From positions 1-64,000 of the forward strand of contig NZ_FMHI01000026.1 of NCBI RefSeq assembly GCF_900090145.1: a DNA stretch of 64,000 nucleotides. The letters are read 5' to 3'. This document shows, in pieces, positions 16,850-25,072 of the stretch (position 1 is the first letter of the stretch; each line of letters opens with the position of its first letter). The DNA is from Streptomyces sp. WMMB 322 (GTDB lineage: Bacteria; Actinomycetota; Actinomycetes; Streptomycetales; Streptomycetaceae). The notes below the pieces were generated by a model. The model was not told the DNA's origin and ran no database searches. It saw only the letters and a list, made by a program, of their open reading frames with translations. Both the position numbers and the translations under genes were made by a program.

Positions 16850-17296
16850 TCAGGCCGCTTCGACGGCCTGCTTGATGCGGCGGCCGAAGTCGTCCGCGTC
16901 CTTGCGCGCGGCGTTCAGCGCGACCCCGGCGATCATCTTGCCGACGCCGTGGCCGGTCAGCGAGTTGAAGAGCCGCACACGCGTCCTGGATTCCCCTGCC
17001 GGCTCGAGGTCGTAGCCGCCCTCCTCCGCGGTCACCAGGTTCTCCGAGGTCTCCGTCCAGCGGATCCTGGTGGGCGCTTCGAACTCTGTGATGCGGAACT
17101 CCCGGCGGGTGCGCACCCCACCGTCCTTGACGGTGCTCCTGTAGACGGTCCCCACTCCGGTCGGCCCGTCCGTCACCTTGGCCATCTCCAGCACCCTGGG
17201 GCTGAACTCGGGGTCGTTCTCACCGTCGGCGAGATAGGCGAAGACCTCCTCGATGGGGCGATCGACCTCCGTGGTCACCTCGAACTGTCCGGCCAT
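16850..17296 (-). CDS. SRPBCC-family (polyketide cyclase/START-like) protein
   Basis: A 148-aa single-domain protein with the SRPBCC pattern: VDRPIEEVFAYLADGENDPEFSP at the start, a beta-rich middle (FRITEFEAPTRIRWTE) and a C-terminal helix (AGVALNAARKDADDFGRRI). These folds bind hydrophobic ligands; most Streptomyces members have no assigned role. ATG 17296 follows GGGGAGAG. It is 44 nt from the Dps gene and may share its transcript. Confidence 0.8.
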   Translation of the reverse strand: MAGQFEVTTEVDRPIEEVFAYLADGENDPEFSPRVLEMAKVTDGPTGVGTVYRSTVKDGGVRTRREFRITEFEAPTRIRWTETSENLVTAEEGGYDLEPAGESRTRVRLFNSLTGHGVGKMIAGVALNAARKDADDFGRRIKQAVEAA

Positions 17297-17340
17297 CGTC
17301 TCTCCCCTGCCTCTGATCGCTCCCTCGCGGACCACGCAGT

Positions 17341-17919
17341 TCAGGGCTGCTTGCGGGCCTGCTTGCCGGCCTTGCTCGCAGCGTCCCGTTCGGAGCTGGC
17401 GCTCGCGGTGCTCAGCGAACCGCCGGCGCTCTCCAGGTGAGCGCGGACGAACCACTGGAAGAGTTCGAGGCTGCGCAGCTGCTCGATGAGCATGTCCTGG
17501 GTGATCAGATCGCTCTCTCGGGTGGCGCGTACCGCCGCCCGGTGGTCCTCGATGACCCCGCTGTAGACGAGGTCCAGGGCTCCGAGATGCTCGATGGCTT
17601 CGGCGCGGCCGATGGCGTAGTCCTGCCAGTGCCGCTCCGCAACGAGAACGCCCGGGGTGCCGTGCGGCGAACCGCCGAGGGTGGAGATCCGCTCCGCCGT
17701 CGTGTCGGTCATCTCCCGTACGGAGTTCACCTGCGGGTCCAGCATTTCGTGCACCGCGATGAAGTGCGGGCCCACCACGTTCCAGTGGACGTGCTTGAGG
17801 GTCAGGGCGAGATCGTTGAGAGCGTGCAGACGCATGGTCAGCAGCCGGATGACGTCTGCGCCCTCCTGCTGGGACATGCCGGGGACCGTATAGTTCGGTT
17901 CGGGTGCGCTCCTTGGCAC
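17341..17919 (-). CDS. Dps-family ferritin-like DNA-protection protein
   Basis: A 192-aa four-helix-bundle protein. The ferroxidase segment HWNVVGPHFIAVHEMLD supplies the conserved His, Asp and Glu of the inter-subunit iron site, and GVLVAERHWQDYAIGR is the DNA-protection family second helix. The Lys/Ala-rich tail (KAGKQARKQ) is of the type used to bind DNA. GTG 17919 (protein VPRSAPEPNYTVPG) with GAGAGGGAG upstream matches known Streptomyces Dps starts. An upstream in-frame ATG would add a non-homologous leader. Confidence 0.9.
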   Translation of the reverse strand: MPRSAPEPNYTVPGMSQQEGADVIRLLTMRLHALNDLALTLKHVHWNVVGPHFIAVHEMLDPQVNSVREMTDTTAERISTLGGSPHGTPGVLVAERHWQDYAIGRAEAIEHLGALDLVYSGVIEDHRAAVRATRESDLITQDMLIEQLRSLELFQWFVRAHLESAGGSLSTASASSERDAASKAGKQARKQP

Positions 17920-18094
17920 GGCTGACTCCCTCTCGGCATGGACGGTCCGCCACGGTCCGGCGGCTTCTCCCCATGCCAACACCGCTGCCGCCCTCCCGCG
18001 CGCCGGGAGCGGCGCGGGGTCCGCCATTCGGTACGCGTGAGGCCCCGGCCGCCCGCGCGCACCTGCGCCTTGTCACCTGCCGCCGGAGCACCGG

Positions 18095-19249
18095 TCAGGC
18101 GGGCGGCGCCGAGACGCCGCGTACAAGCCGGCTGAGCCGCTGCTCGGCGGGCGGCGCCAGGTCGGCCTGGTCCAGAGCGGTGAGCGCGGCCGCGGTGAGC
18201 TGGCCGATGCGGGCCTCGACGGCGGCAACGGCACCCAGGCCGGTCAGCAGCTCCCGGATCCGCTGGAGCTCGCCGGCGTCCAGCTCCCGGTTGCCGAGCG
18301 CGGCACGCAACTGCTGCTCGGCCTCGTGCCTGCCGTGGGCGCGGGCCCGCTGCAGCGCGATGGCCACCAGATACGTGGAGGCACCGTCCCGGATGTCGTC
18401 GCCCGCCGGCTTTCCCGTACGGGCGGGCCCTCCGAAGACACCGAGGAGGTCGTCGCGCAGCTGGAAGGCGACACCGGCGCTGCGCCCGGCCCGGCGCAGC
18501 GCCGCGATGAGGTCGGGGTCGGCCCCCGCCATGGCCGCGCCCAGGTGAAGGGGCCGCTCGACGGTGTAGAGGCCGCTTTTGAGGTAGGCGACCCGCAGCG
18601 ACTCCTCGGGCGAGTCGACGCCGGTGCCCTGCCCGTACAGGTCCAGGTACTGGCCGGCGATCGTCTCGGTGCGCATGGCCTGCCAGGCGGGACCGACGGC
18701 CCGTCTGGCCCTGCTGTCGAGCCCGGCGGTCTCGAACAGGTCGTCCGCCCACACCAGGGCGAGGTCCCCGGCGAGGATGGCGGCGGAGGCACCGAATGCG
18801 TCGGGGTTGCCGCGCAGGCCCGCCGCCCGGTGCTGGTTGGCGAAGGCGACGTGGGCGGCGGGCGCTCCCCGCCGCAGCAGCGACCCGTCCATCAGGTCGT
18901 CGTGGATGAGCGCACAGACCTGGATCAGTTCGAGAGCGGTGGCGACCTTGAGGACGGCTTCGGCGCCGGCTCCGTGCGCCGCGCCGCCCGCGCCCCGCCA
19001 GCCCCACCACAGGAACGCGGGGCGGGTGCGTCTGCCGCCGCGGAGGACGACGTCGGCGAGCAGGTCGATGACGTCCTCGGCGAACCGGTCGCTGCTGCGG
19101 GCGGCCTCCTCGCGGCGCACCGCGATGTGCCGGGTCAGCAGGGCCTCGATCACGGCCGCCGTGTCCTGGTCGGGGTCGAGGCCGAGCGTACGGACGTCCC
19201 GGACGTCCTGGTTCCCCTCGCGCACACGGGCGCTCGGCCGACGCTGCAT
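18095..19249 (-). CDS. Polyprenyl diphosphate synthase (geranylgeranyl/farnesyl type)
   Basis: A 384-aa trans-isoprenyl synthase. The first Asp-rich motif is HDDLMD (Asp117, 118, 121) and the second is RDDLLG (266-267). GGRRTRP, which binds IPP, is also present. ATG 19249 behind AAGGAG is chosen over an earlier in-frame ATG. The residue before the first motif is large enough for C15-C20 products, but length cannot be read reliably. No terpene cyclase or phytoene synthase is near, so it is probably a stand-alone enzyme for quinone, carotenoid or lipid-carrier precursors. Confidence 0.88.
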   Translation of the reverse strand: MQRRPSARVREGNQDVRDVRTLGLDPDQDTAAVIEALLTRHIAVRREEAARSSDRFAEDVIDLLADVVLRGGRRTRPAFLWWGWRGAGGAAHGAGAEAVLKVATALELIQVCALIHDDLMDGSLLRRGAPAAHVAFANQHRAAGLRGNPDAFGASAAILAGDLALVWADDLFETAGLDSRARRAVGPAWQAMRTETIAGQYLDLYGQGTGVDSPEESLRVAYLKSGLYTVERPLHLGAAMAGADPDLIAALRRAGRSAGVAFQLRDDLLGVFGGPARTGKPAGDDIRDGASTYLVAIALQRARAHGRHEAEQQLRAALGNRELDAGELQRIRELLTGLGAVAAVEARIGQLTAAALTALDQADLAPPAEQRLSRLVRGVSAPPA

Positions 19250-19755
19250 GGCGGCTCCTTCCCGGAAGGTCGGCCCGGCAGCGCAGGCACGCCGTTCGCG
19301 CTCACGGACGGTCAAGGAAGATGTACGAGGAGTTTTTCAGCCCTGCTGCCGGGGTGCACGTCCGCACCGTGCGCCTGCCGGACCGCCGTCCGTGGACGCG
19401 CGCCCCGTACGGGTCGCCGCCGCTGATGCAGTCGGAGGCATTCACCGCAGCTGGGAGGGCACCCGCCCATTGAAAGGGACGAAAGGTGTGAAAGGCGGCA
19501 TACATCCATGTCGACGGACGGAAGGACCGCGGGGCGCGGCCGGTCTCGCTGGATGACTCACGGGAGCGCGGCGTTCGGCAGGGTCCGTCGCAAGCTCGCC
19601 GAAGGGACGCGCGCCGTCGCGTGTACGGAGCCCCTCCTCCCGTCGGCTTCGGGCTCCGCCACCACTTCCGGTCGGGGCGGCACAAGGCCGCGGGCCGGTT
19701 CCACGGGGACTCCGCGCGGACGTGCAGGCATCGGCGGCAGAGGGGGTTGCGACTC
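19250..19755. other. Intergenic region, no supported gene
   Basis: About 500 nt between the divergent polyprenyl synthase and DUF3140 genes. A plus-strand frame from ATG 19508 to 19759 overlaps the next start by 4 nt, but it has poor codon statistics, Arg/Gly/Ser-rich content and no good RBS, so I do not call it. The purine-rich run near 19470-19490 may be a promoter or leader region. Nothing else is recognised. Confidence 0.4.
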
Positions 19756-20100
19756 ATGAGCGACATGAAGCAGCAGGACCAGCACGAGGCGCTCTTCGCC
19801 GACTTCGCCAGGGCCGTGAACATTCCCGCGGGCCAACTCGAGCAGTGGCTGGATACGGAGCGGTCCCGCAACGTGGGCCGGCACAAGGGCCAGCGCGAGA
19901 GTCACGGTCACGCCGTGGGCCGGCGCATAGTGCGGCTCCTGCGCACGCCCAGGGCGGACTTCACCGCGGACGACCTCATCCACATGCGCAGAGCGATCCA
20001 TCACATCGACCGGCAGCTCAGGCACCGTCCGCGCGGCGACATCAGTGACACGGACTGGCGCTACGCGCTCATGAACTGGGGACACGACCCGCAGCGCTGA
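19756..20100 (+). CDS. DUF3140 protein
   Basis: A 114-aa hydrophilic protein with the features of DUF3140: LFADFARAVNIPAGQLEQWL at the start, GHAVGRRIVRLLR in the middle and DTDWRYALMNWGHDP at the end. AGAGGGGG precedes ATG 19756. Its function is unknown. It is 83 nt upstream of a DNA ligase gene on the same strand and could be co-transcribed, which hints at a DNA-related role, but that is only context. Confidence 0.8.
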   Translation: MSDMKQQDQHEALFADFARAVNIPAGQLEQWLDTERSRNVGRHKGQRESHGHAVGRRIVRLLRTPRADFTADDLIHMRRAIHHIDRQLRHRPRGDISDTDWRYALMNWGHDPQR

Positions 20101-20183
20101 CGACCCGGGACGGCCGTGCGCGGCGCCCCGGCCGCCCTTCCCGGGATGCTGCGGGGCCGGGGTGGCGGAGCGACCATGGAGTC

Positions 20184-21719
20184 ATGCTGCTCGCCGACAT
20201 TGCCAGGACATCGAGGGAGATCACGGAAGTCTCCTCACGCAAGGAGAAGGTGACGCTCCTGGCGGAGTTGTTCCGCGCGGCTTCGCCCGCTGAAGTCCCG
20301 CTGGTCGTCACGTACTTGGCGGGGCGCCTGCCGCAGCGCAGGACGGGGGTGGGCTTCCGTACCCTCGCCGGGTCCCATGTGCCCTCATCCGAGGCGCGGT
20401 TGACGATCACAGGCGTGGACGCCGCGCTGGAGGAGATCGCCGCCGTGCACGGCAAGGGCGCCCAGGCCGAGCGCAAGCGGCTCCTGGGAGCACTGATGTC
20501 GGCGGCGACCGAGGAGGAGCAGCGTTTCCTCTTCCGGCTGCTCACGGGCGAGTTGCGGCAGGGAGCGCTGGACGCCTTCGCCGTGGAGGGTCTGGCGAAG
20601 GCCGTCTCCGTGCCCGCGGGTCAGGTACGGCGTGCGGTGATGTTCGGAGGTTCGCTCGGCGCGGTGGCGCGGGCACTGCTGGCCGAAGGGCCGCCGGCGC
20701 TGGAGGCGTTCCGGCTGGAGACGGGCCGCCCGGTGCAGCCCATGCTGGCGCAGAGTGCGAAGAACGTGCTGGAAGCCGTGGACCGGCTCGGTCCGTGCGC
20801 GGTGGAGGAGAAGCTCGACGGAATCCGGGTGCAGGTGCACAAGGACGGTGAGGACGTCGGGATCTACACGCGCACCCTGGACGACATCACTGCGCGGCTT
20901 CCCGAACTCGCGGAGATCGTTTCCGGGCTGGATGTGCAGCGGGCCGTGCTGGACGGAGAAGTGATCGCCCTGGGCGAGCAGGGCCGGCCGCGCCCGTTCC
21001 AGGAGGTCTCCCAGCGTGTGGGGTCGCATGTGGACGTGCCGACGGCGCGGGAGGCGCTGCCGGTCACGCCGCGCTTCTTCGACGTACTCTCCGTCGACGG
21101 GCGCGACCTTGTGGACCTTGACGCGGCGCAGCGCCATGAGGCTCTGGCGCGAGTCGTCCCCGAGTCCCTGCGTGTGCGGCGCATGGTCGTCCAGGATCCG
21201 CAGGCGGACGAAGAGCGCCGCGCCGCCGAGGAGTTCGCGGCGCGGGTTCTGGAGGAGGGCCATGAAGGCGTCTTGGTCAAGGCGCTGGATTCCGCCTACA
21301 GCGCGGGGCGCAGGGGCGCCTCCTGGCTGAAGGTGAAGCCCGTCTTCACTCTCGACCTGGTGGTGCTGGCCGCCGAGTGGGGCCACGGTCGCCGCGCGGG
21401 ACGGCTGTCGAACCTGCATCTGGGCGCCCGGTGGCCGGACGGCTCGTTCGCGATGCTCGGCAAGACCTTCAAGGGGCTCACTGACGAGTTGCTGGCCTGG
21501 CAGACGGGCCAGCTTCTCGGCATCACGGAGCGCGAACATCCCTGGGGCGTGACGGTGCGGCCGCAGCTGGTGGTGGAGATCGCGCTCGACGGGCTGCAGC
21601 GCTCGACCCGGTATCCGGCGGGGGTGACCCTGCGCTTCGCGCGCGTGGTGCGCTACCGGACGGACAAGCGGGCCGCGGACGCCGACACGGTCGACGACGT
21701 CCTCGCGCTCCAGCGGTAG
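20184..21719 (+). CDS. ligB: ATP-dependent DNA ligase, LigB type
   Basis: A 511-aa ligase. An N-terminal DNA-binding domain (ERKRLLGALMSAATEEEQRF, LTGELRQGALD) precedes the nucleotidyltransferase core with adenylation motif EEKLDGIRVQVH (catalytic Lys210). Motifs III-IV (DGEVIAL, RFFDVLSVDG), motif V (GVLVKALDSAY, SWLKVKP) and an OB domain follow. It joins nicks using ATP and is distinct from NAD-dependent LigA and from LigD, as no polymerase or nuclease domain is present. No Ku gene is nearby. In actinobacteria it is a dispensable repair ligase. Confidence 0.92.
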   Translation: MLLADIARTSREITEVSSRKEKVTLLAELFRAASPAEVPLVVTYLAGRLPQRRTGVGFRTLAGSHVPSSEARLTITGVDAALEEIAAVHGKGAQAERKRLLGALMSAATEEEQRFLFRLLTGELRQGALDAFAVEGLAKAVSVPAGQVRRAVMFGGSLGAVARALLAEGPPALEAFRLETGRPVQPMLAQSAKNVLEAVDRLGPCAVEEKLDGIRVQVHKDGEDVGIYTRTLDDITARLPELAEIVSGLDVQRAVLDGEVIALGEQGRPRPFQEVSQRVGSHVDVPTAREALPVTPRFFDVLSVDGRDLVDLDAAQRHEALARVVPESLRVRRMVVQDPQADEERRAAEEFAARVLEEGHEGVLVKALDSAYSAGRRGASWLKVKPVFTLDLVVLAAEWGHGRRAGRLSNLHLGARWPDGSFAMLGKTFKGLTDELLAWQTGQLLGITEREHPWGVTVRPQLVVEIALDGLQRSTRYPAGVTLRFARVVRYRTDKRAADADTVDDVLALQR

Positions 21720-21811
21720 CCGGACGGAGCGCGCGGACGCCGCCGGAACACCGTTCCGTCGCGCCCACGGCCGAGGGGTGGCGGCAGAACAACGGCCGCG
21801 CCAGGGGCCCT

Positions 21812-22864
21812 TCAGCCGCGCGGGACCACCATCGAGAGGACCTTCGGCAGCGGGTACCAGTCGGAGGTCGTGAAACTCGCGTGCGAGGCGGCGAGTTGGG
21901 TGACCCGGTCACGGGCCTCCTGTTCACCGGGGTCGGTGTTGTCGATCTCCGGGGCGACTTTGTGCGCGTCGGTCATGATCGTGAGGTAGCCGTTCTCCTG
22001 GTACCAGGCGGTGTCGATGCCGCCGCCCGTGAACGTGGCGGCATCGCCGTCGAAGACGACGAACCAGGGACGCAGGGCCTCGTCGTAGCGCTCCGTGCGG
22101 GGGTCGCCCTTCTCGGCGCCGTGCACAGCGGGGAAGGCGCCGGCCTCGCCGAGCGCGCCCTTGGCGGCGAGGTCCTTGAGGTGGGTGGCGTACTCCTCGT
22201 CCGTCCACAGCTTGTCGGCGGGGTTGTCCTCCTCGACGGTGCCCGGGATGAGTTCGAAGAGGAACTTGCCCGCCATGGCTTCCCGGCTGGGCCAGCCTGA
22301 AGTGCCCACGGCCTCGTCCAGGTTGGCGTGCGAGCCTGTGACGTCGGAGGGCCGGAAGAGCGCGTCGCCCAGCTTCTCGCCGAGCAGCGCGTCGAGTTCG
22401 TCCGGACCGCGGTCCGCTTTGTCGTAGAAGCCGTCCTTCATCTCGACCTTGATGAGGACGGGCGGGTGCCCGGGGTGCGCATCGTGCCAGGCCCGGAGGT
22501 CGGCGAGGCAGCCGTCGAGGCTTTGGTCGCGTTCCTTGGTGCGCAGCTCCTGCGCCGACGCCGCGTTCTCGCAGTTGTTGTCGTTGCCGGTCGGGTTGCT
22601 GTGGGAGACGCGCCAGCCCTTGCCGAAGACGTTGGTCCACACGTCCAGTTCGAAGAGAGACGCGCCCGAGTCGAGCGCATCCGCGAAGTACTCGTACTTG
22701 TCCTGCTCGTAGGCGTTGTGGACGCCGACGCTCGTGGTGTCACCGTAGCTTTCGGCGGCAGCTTCCCCGGGACCGGCCTGGGCCGTGACGGGAATGGCGA
22801 GCGCCGTGGCGGCGGTGACCAGGGCGGCCGTCGATATGGCGACGGCCAGGCGGGATCTGCTCAT
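21812..22864 (-). CDS. Secreted phosphatidylinositol-specific phospholipase C-domain protein (Ca2+-type)
   Basis: A 350-aa exported protein: signal peptide MSRSRLAVAISTAALVTAA... ending AQA, then a PLC X-like TIM barrel. HNAYE, FELDVWTN and WRVSHSNPTG give the active-site His/Glu/Asp pattern of the calcium-dependent family known from Streptomyces; VLIKVEMKDG and GKFLFELIPG are further barrel strands. It probably cleaves inositol phospholipids outside the cell. AAGGAA precedes ATG 22864; an open frame further upstream lacks an RBS and a signal peptide. Two Cys residues could form one disulfide. Confidence 0.85.
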   Translation of the reverse strand: MSRSRLAVAISTAALVTAATALAIPVTAQAGPGEAAAESYGDTTSVGVHNAYEQDKYEYFADALDSGASLFELDVWTNVFGKGWRVSHSNPTGNDNNCENAASAQELRTKERDQSLDGCLADLRAWHDAHPGHPPVLIKVEMKDGFYDKADRGPDELDALLGEKLGDALFRPSDVTGSHANLDEAVGTSGWPSREAMAGKFLFELIPGTVEEDNPADKLWTDEEYATHLKDLAAKGALGEAGAFPAVHGAEKGDPRTERYDEALRPWFVVFDGDAATFTGGGIDTAWYQENGYLTIMTDAHKVAPEIDNTDPGEQEARDRVTQLAASHASFTTSDWYPLPKVLSMVVPRG

Positions 22865-22984
22865 CGGCTGATTCCTTGGGGTGTGGGGGGTCCAAGTGAG
22901 CATCAGCGTAGAGCGGTTGAGGCGTCTCGGTACGGTGCCCGGCGAAACTGCGCAGCGCGGGAAGAGACCGGAAGCGGCGCGTCG

Positions 22985-23021
22985 GGGCCCCTTGCCGGAA
23001 GACTTTCCCGGCAAGGGGCCC
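22985..23021. terminator. Hairpin terminator after the GlsB-like gene
   Basis: GGGCCCCTTGCCGG (22985-22998) and CCGGCAAGGGGCCC (23008-23021) form a perfect 14-bp stem. It lies 27 nt beyond the minus-strand stop at 23048. Confidence 0.85.
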
Positions 23022-23047
23022 TGGGAGAAGGCTGCTTGGCGGTCCGC

Positions 23048-23314
23048 TCAGCGGCGGCGGCGCTTCGAGCGGTCCAGCGCGGAGACGCCGAGCGCCGCCA
23101 GAACGAGCTGTATCAGCCACTCGGTCCAGTCGACTCCGCCCGTGTCACCCACGCCGAAATACGTGGCGATTGCGGAGCCTATGAGGGCGGCCACGATGCC
23201 GACGCCGATGGTCAGGAGAATGCCGACGCGCTGACGGCCGGGCACGATCAGCCGCCCCAGTACGCCGATGATGATCCCGATCACGATGGCGCTGAGGATG
23301 CCTGAGATCTCCAT
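23048..23314 (-). CDS. GlsB/YeaQ/YmgE-family stress-associated membrane protein
   Basis: An 88-aa protein with three membrane segments (ILSAIVIGIIIGVLGRLIVPG, VGILLTIGVGIVAALIGSAI, WLIQLVLAALGVSAL) and a basic tail of Arg/Lys. The GRLIVPG turn after helix 1 is the hallmark of the transglycosylase-associated-protein family. Family members are linked to general stress, with no defined activity. AAGGGGAG stands before ATG 23314. Confidence 0.88.
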   Translation of the reverse strand: MEISGILSAIVIGIIIGVLGRLIVPGRQRVGILLTIGVGIVAALIGSAIATYFGVGDTGGVDWTEWLIQLVLAALGVSALDRSKRRRR

Positions 23315-23527
23315 TATCTCCCCTTGTGAGTCGTCGTGTTTTCTCCTTGTGCCCGCATCCCGGGCCCGCACGCAGGGCTTTTCACCCCGGCCGCGGTGAG
23401 GCCGGAGCAGCGTGTCCGGTGGCCGCCGGCCGCTGTCACCAGGGGCTGCGACACTGGCCGGTGTCCGTCGGGCCGACAACCCGGCGTTGCACGGTCCGCG
23501 AGGAGTTGTCGTCACAGGAGGTCCGCA

Positions 23528-24184
23528 GTGGACGCGCTCATCCCGGCAACCCCGTCGCGTCCGGCTCCCGGAGCGGTGCATTTGCCCGGGTGGCTCGGCC
23601 TCCAGGAGCAGCGTGACCTGGTGTCCGCCTGCCGGGAATGGGCGGCGGGCCCCGTGCCGCTGCGGCACACGCGGCTTCCGCGCGGCGGCGTGATGTCGGT
23701 GCGGACGGTGTGCCTGGGGTGGCACTGGCAGCCCTACCGCTACACGCGTACCGCGGACGACGTGAACGGGCGCCGCGTCGCCGCCTTCCCCGACTGGCTG
23801 GCCCGGCTCGGCCGGCGGGCACTCGCCGACGCGTACGAGGACGACGCGGGCGCCGAGGGTTACCACCCCGACACGGCGCTGATCAACTTCTACGACGGGG
23901 CCGCCCGGATGGGCATGCACCAGGACAAGGACGAGAGGTCGCCGGCGCCGGTCGTCTCACTGAGCATCGGCGACACCTGCGTCTTCCGCCTCGGGAACAC
24001 CGAGTCGCGCGGCAGGCCCTACACGGACATCCGGCTCGCCTCGGGCGACCTGTTCGTCTTCGGCGGCCCGTCCCGCTACGCCTACCACGGCGTGACGAAG
24101 GTCTTCCCCGGCACGGGGACGGCCACGGGTATGGCGTCGGGAAGGCTCAACCTCACCCTCCGGGAGACGGGCCTGACAGGGTGA
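23528..24184 (+). CDS. alkB: AlkB-type 2-oxoglutarate/Fe(II) DNA or RNA dealkylase
   Basis: A 218-aa dioxygenase. Iron ligands are His131 and Asp133 in MHQDKDE and His187 in YAYHGV. Arg206 and Arg212 in GRLNLTLR bind 2-oxoglutarate and substrate. NFYDGAARMGMH is the AlkB nucleotide-recognition segment. GTG 23528 has AGGAGGT 7 nt before it. It should reverse N1-methyladenine and N3-methylcytosine lesions. No ada or SOS-box-like sequence is seen. Confidence 0.92.
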   Translation: MDALIPATPSRPAPGAVHLPGWLGLQEQRDLVSACREWAAGPVPLRHTRLPRGGVMSVRTVCLGWHWQPYRYTRTADDVNGRRVAAFPDWLARLGRRALADAYEDDAGAEGYHPDTALINFYDGAARMGMHQDKDERSPAPVVSLSIGDTCVFRLGNTESRGRPYTDIRLASGDLFVFGGPSRYAYHGVTKVFPGTGTATGMASGRLNLTLRETGLTG

Positions 24185-24255
24185 GACGGCGCCCGGCGGC
24201 GCGGAAATCGCCGTCGGGCACGTATAGGTCGCGCGTTGCTGCCAACCCGGGTCTC

Positions 24256-24486
24256 ATGGACGAGAAGGACCCCGATCCGGACGACCCCCGCCACACGCCG
24301 GGTCTGGAGCCGGGCGGGCAGGTTCCGCCGGGTGAGACGCCGCCGGGCGAGGACAGCACGGGCGGTGCCGGTCCGGACGAGAGCCACAACCCGGCCAAGG
24401 GCTGGGCGAAGGCACCGGTGATCATTCTGGCGGTGCTCGTCGCCGTCTTCTTCATCTACTTCCTGGCCTGGGCCCTGGAGCTCTGA
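24256..24486 (+). CDS. Small single-pass membrane protein, DUF6480-like
   Basis: A 76-aa protein starting MDEKDPDPDDPRHTPGLEPG. It has an acidic, Pro/Gly-rich N-terminal half with PPGETPPGE and one C-terminal membrane helix (APVIILAVLVAVFFIYFLAW). This layout and the TPGLEPGG motif match DUF6480 proteins of Streptomyces. Function is unknown. The upstream gap from alkB is 71 nt with no clear terminator. Confidence 0.75.
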   Translation: MDEKDPDPDDPRHTPGLEPGGQVPPGETPPGEDSTGGAGPDESHNPAKGWAKAPVIILAVLVAVFFIYFLAWALEL

Positions 24487-24686
24487 GCGAACCGGGCGGA
24501 CTCTGCGGCGACCGCGGTGAGGACGGGCGCGCCGTCGCCGTCCGTCGGGGATGCGTTCCCTTTGTTCCGCTTCGCCGCGGCAGCCATCAGGGCCGGGGGC
24601 CGGCAAGCGGGAAGGGGCTCGCCTGTCTGGCCCCGGCCTCGGCCCGCGCTCCTCGTCGCGGGCCCGCTCTTCCTACGCCACCCGCG

Positions 24687-24923
24687 TCACGGCGCCGGCG
24701 GCGCCGGCTGAGGTTCCGGCTCCGGCGGGACGGGCTCCGGCGTGGGCGACGGCGGAATCGGATCCGGTGCGGGTCCCGGCGGAGGGGCGGGCGTGGGCGC
24801 CGGCACCGGATCGGGTGCCGGCCCGGGTCCCGGCCCGCCGGGCTCGGGCGGCGGAGTGGGATGGGGAGGAACCGGGTCTGGCCGCCTGCAGGCCGGGAAC
24901 CCCGTGCCTGACTGCTGTGGCAT
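24687..24923 (-). CDS. Small proline-rich repetitive ORF (78 aa), uncertain
   Basis: A minus-strand frame from ATG 24923, preceded by TGGAG and a 5-nt spacer, gives MPQQSGTGFPACRRPDP followed by a degenerate Pro-rich array (units such as GPAPDPVP and PEPVPPEPE) to the stop. About half the residues are Pro. The DNA is a GC-rich simple repeat, so the frame could be fortuitous. The RBS and unbroken frame favour a real small secreted or wall-spanning protein only weakly. It lies beyond the gnd terminator. Confidence 0.35.
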   Translation of the reverse strand: MPQQSGTGFPACRRPDPVPPHPTPPPEPGGPGPGPAPDPVPAPTPAPPPGPAPDPIPPSPTPEPVPPEPEPQPAPPAP

Positions 24924-25012
24924 CACAACTCCAGCGCATCTACGTAGCGGCATATCCGTCCCGGTCCGGGTGCCCGCTCGCGCGGCCGCCACTCCCCCGC
25001 CCCGGACCCGCC

Positions 25013-25058
25013 GGCACGCACCACCCGGCGCGGCAGGCCGGGCCGGGTGGTGCGTGCC
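25013..25058. terminator. Hairpin terminator after gnd
   Basis: GGCACGCACCACCCGGC and GCCGGGTGGTGCGTGCC form a perfect 17-bp stem with a 12-nt loop. It starts 15 nt past the minus-strand gnd stop. Confidence 0.9.
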
Positions 25059-25072
25059 GTACCGGGCGGAGG

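Noticed and set aside
18095..19249. Terpene biosynthetic gene cluster
   Set aside because: The polyprenyl synthase has no cyclase, P450 or phytoene synthase nearby, so a cluster is not supported.
19508..19759. 83-codon frame before DUF3140 with a 4-nt overlap
   Set aside because: Poor codon statistics, weak RBS and no recognisable domain; the overlap alone is not enough.
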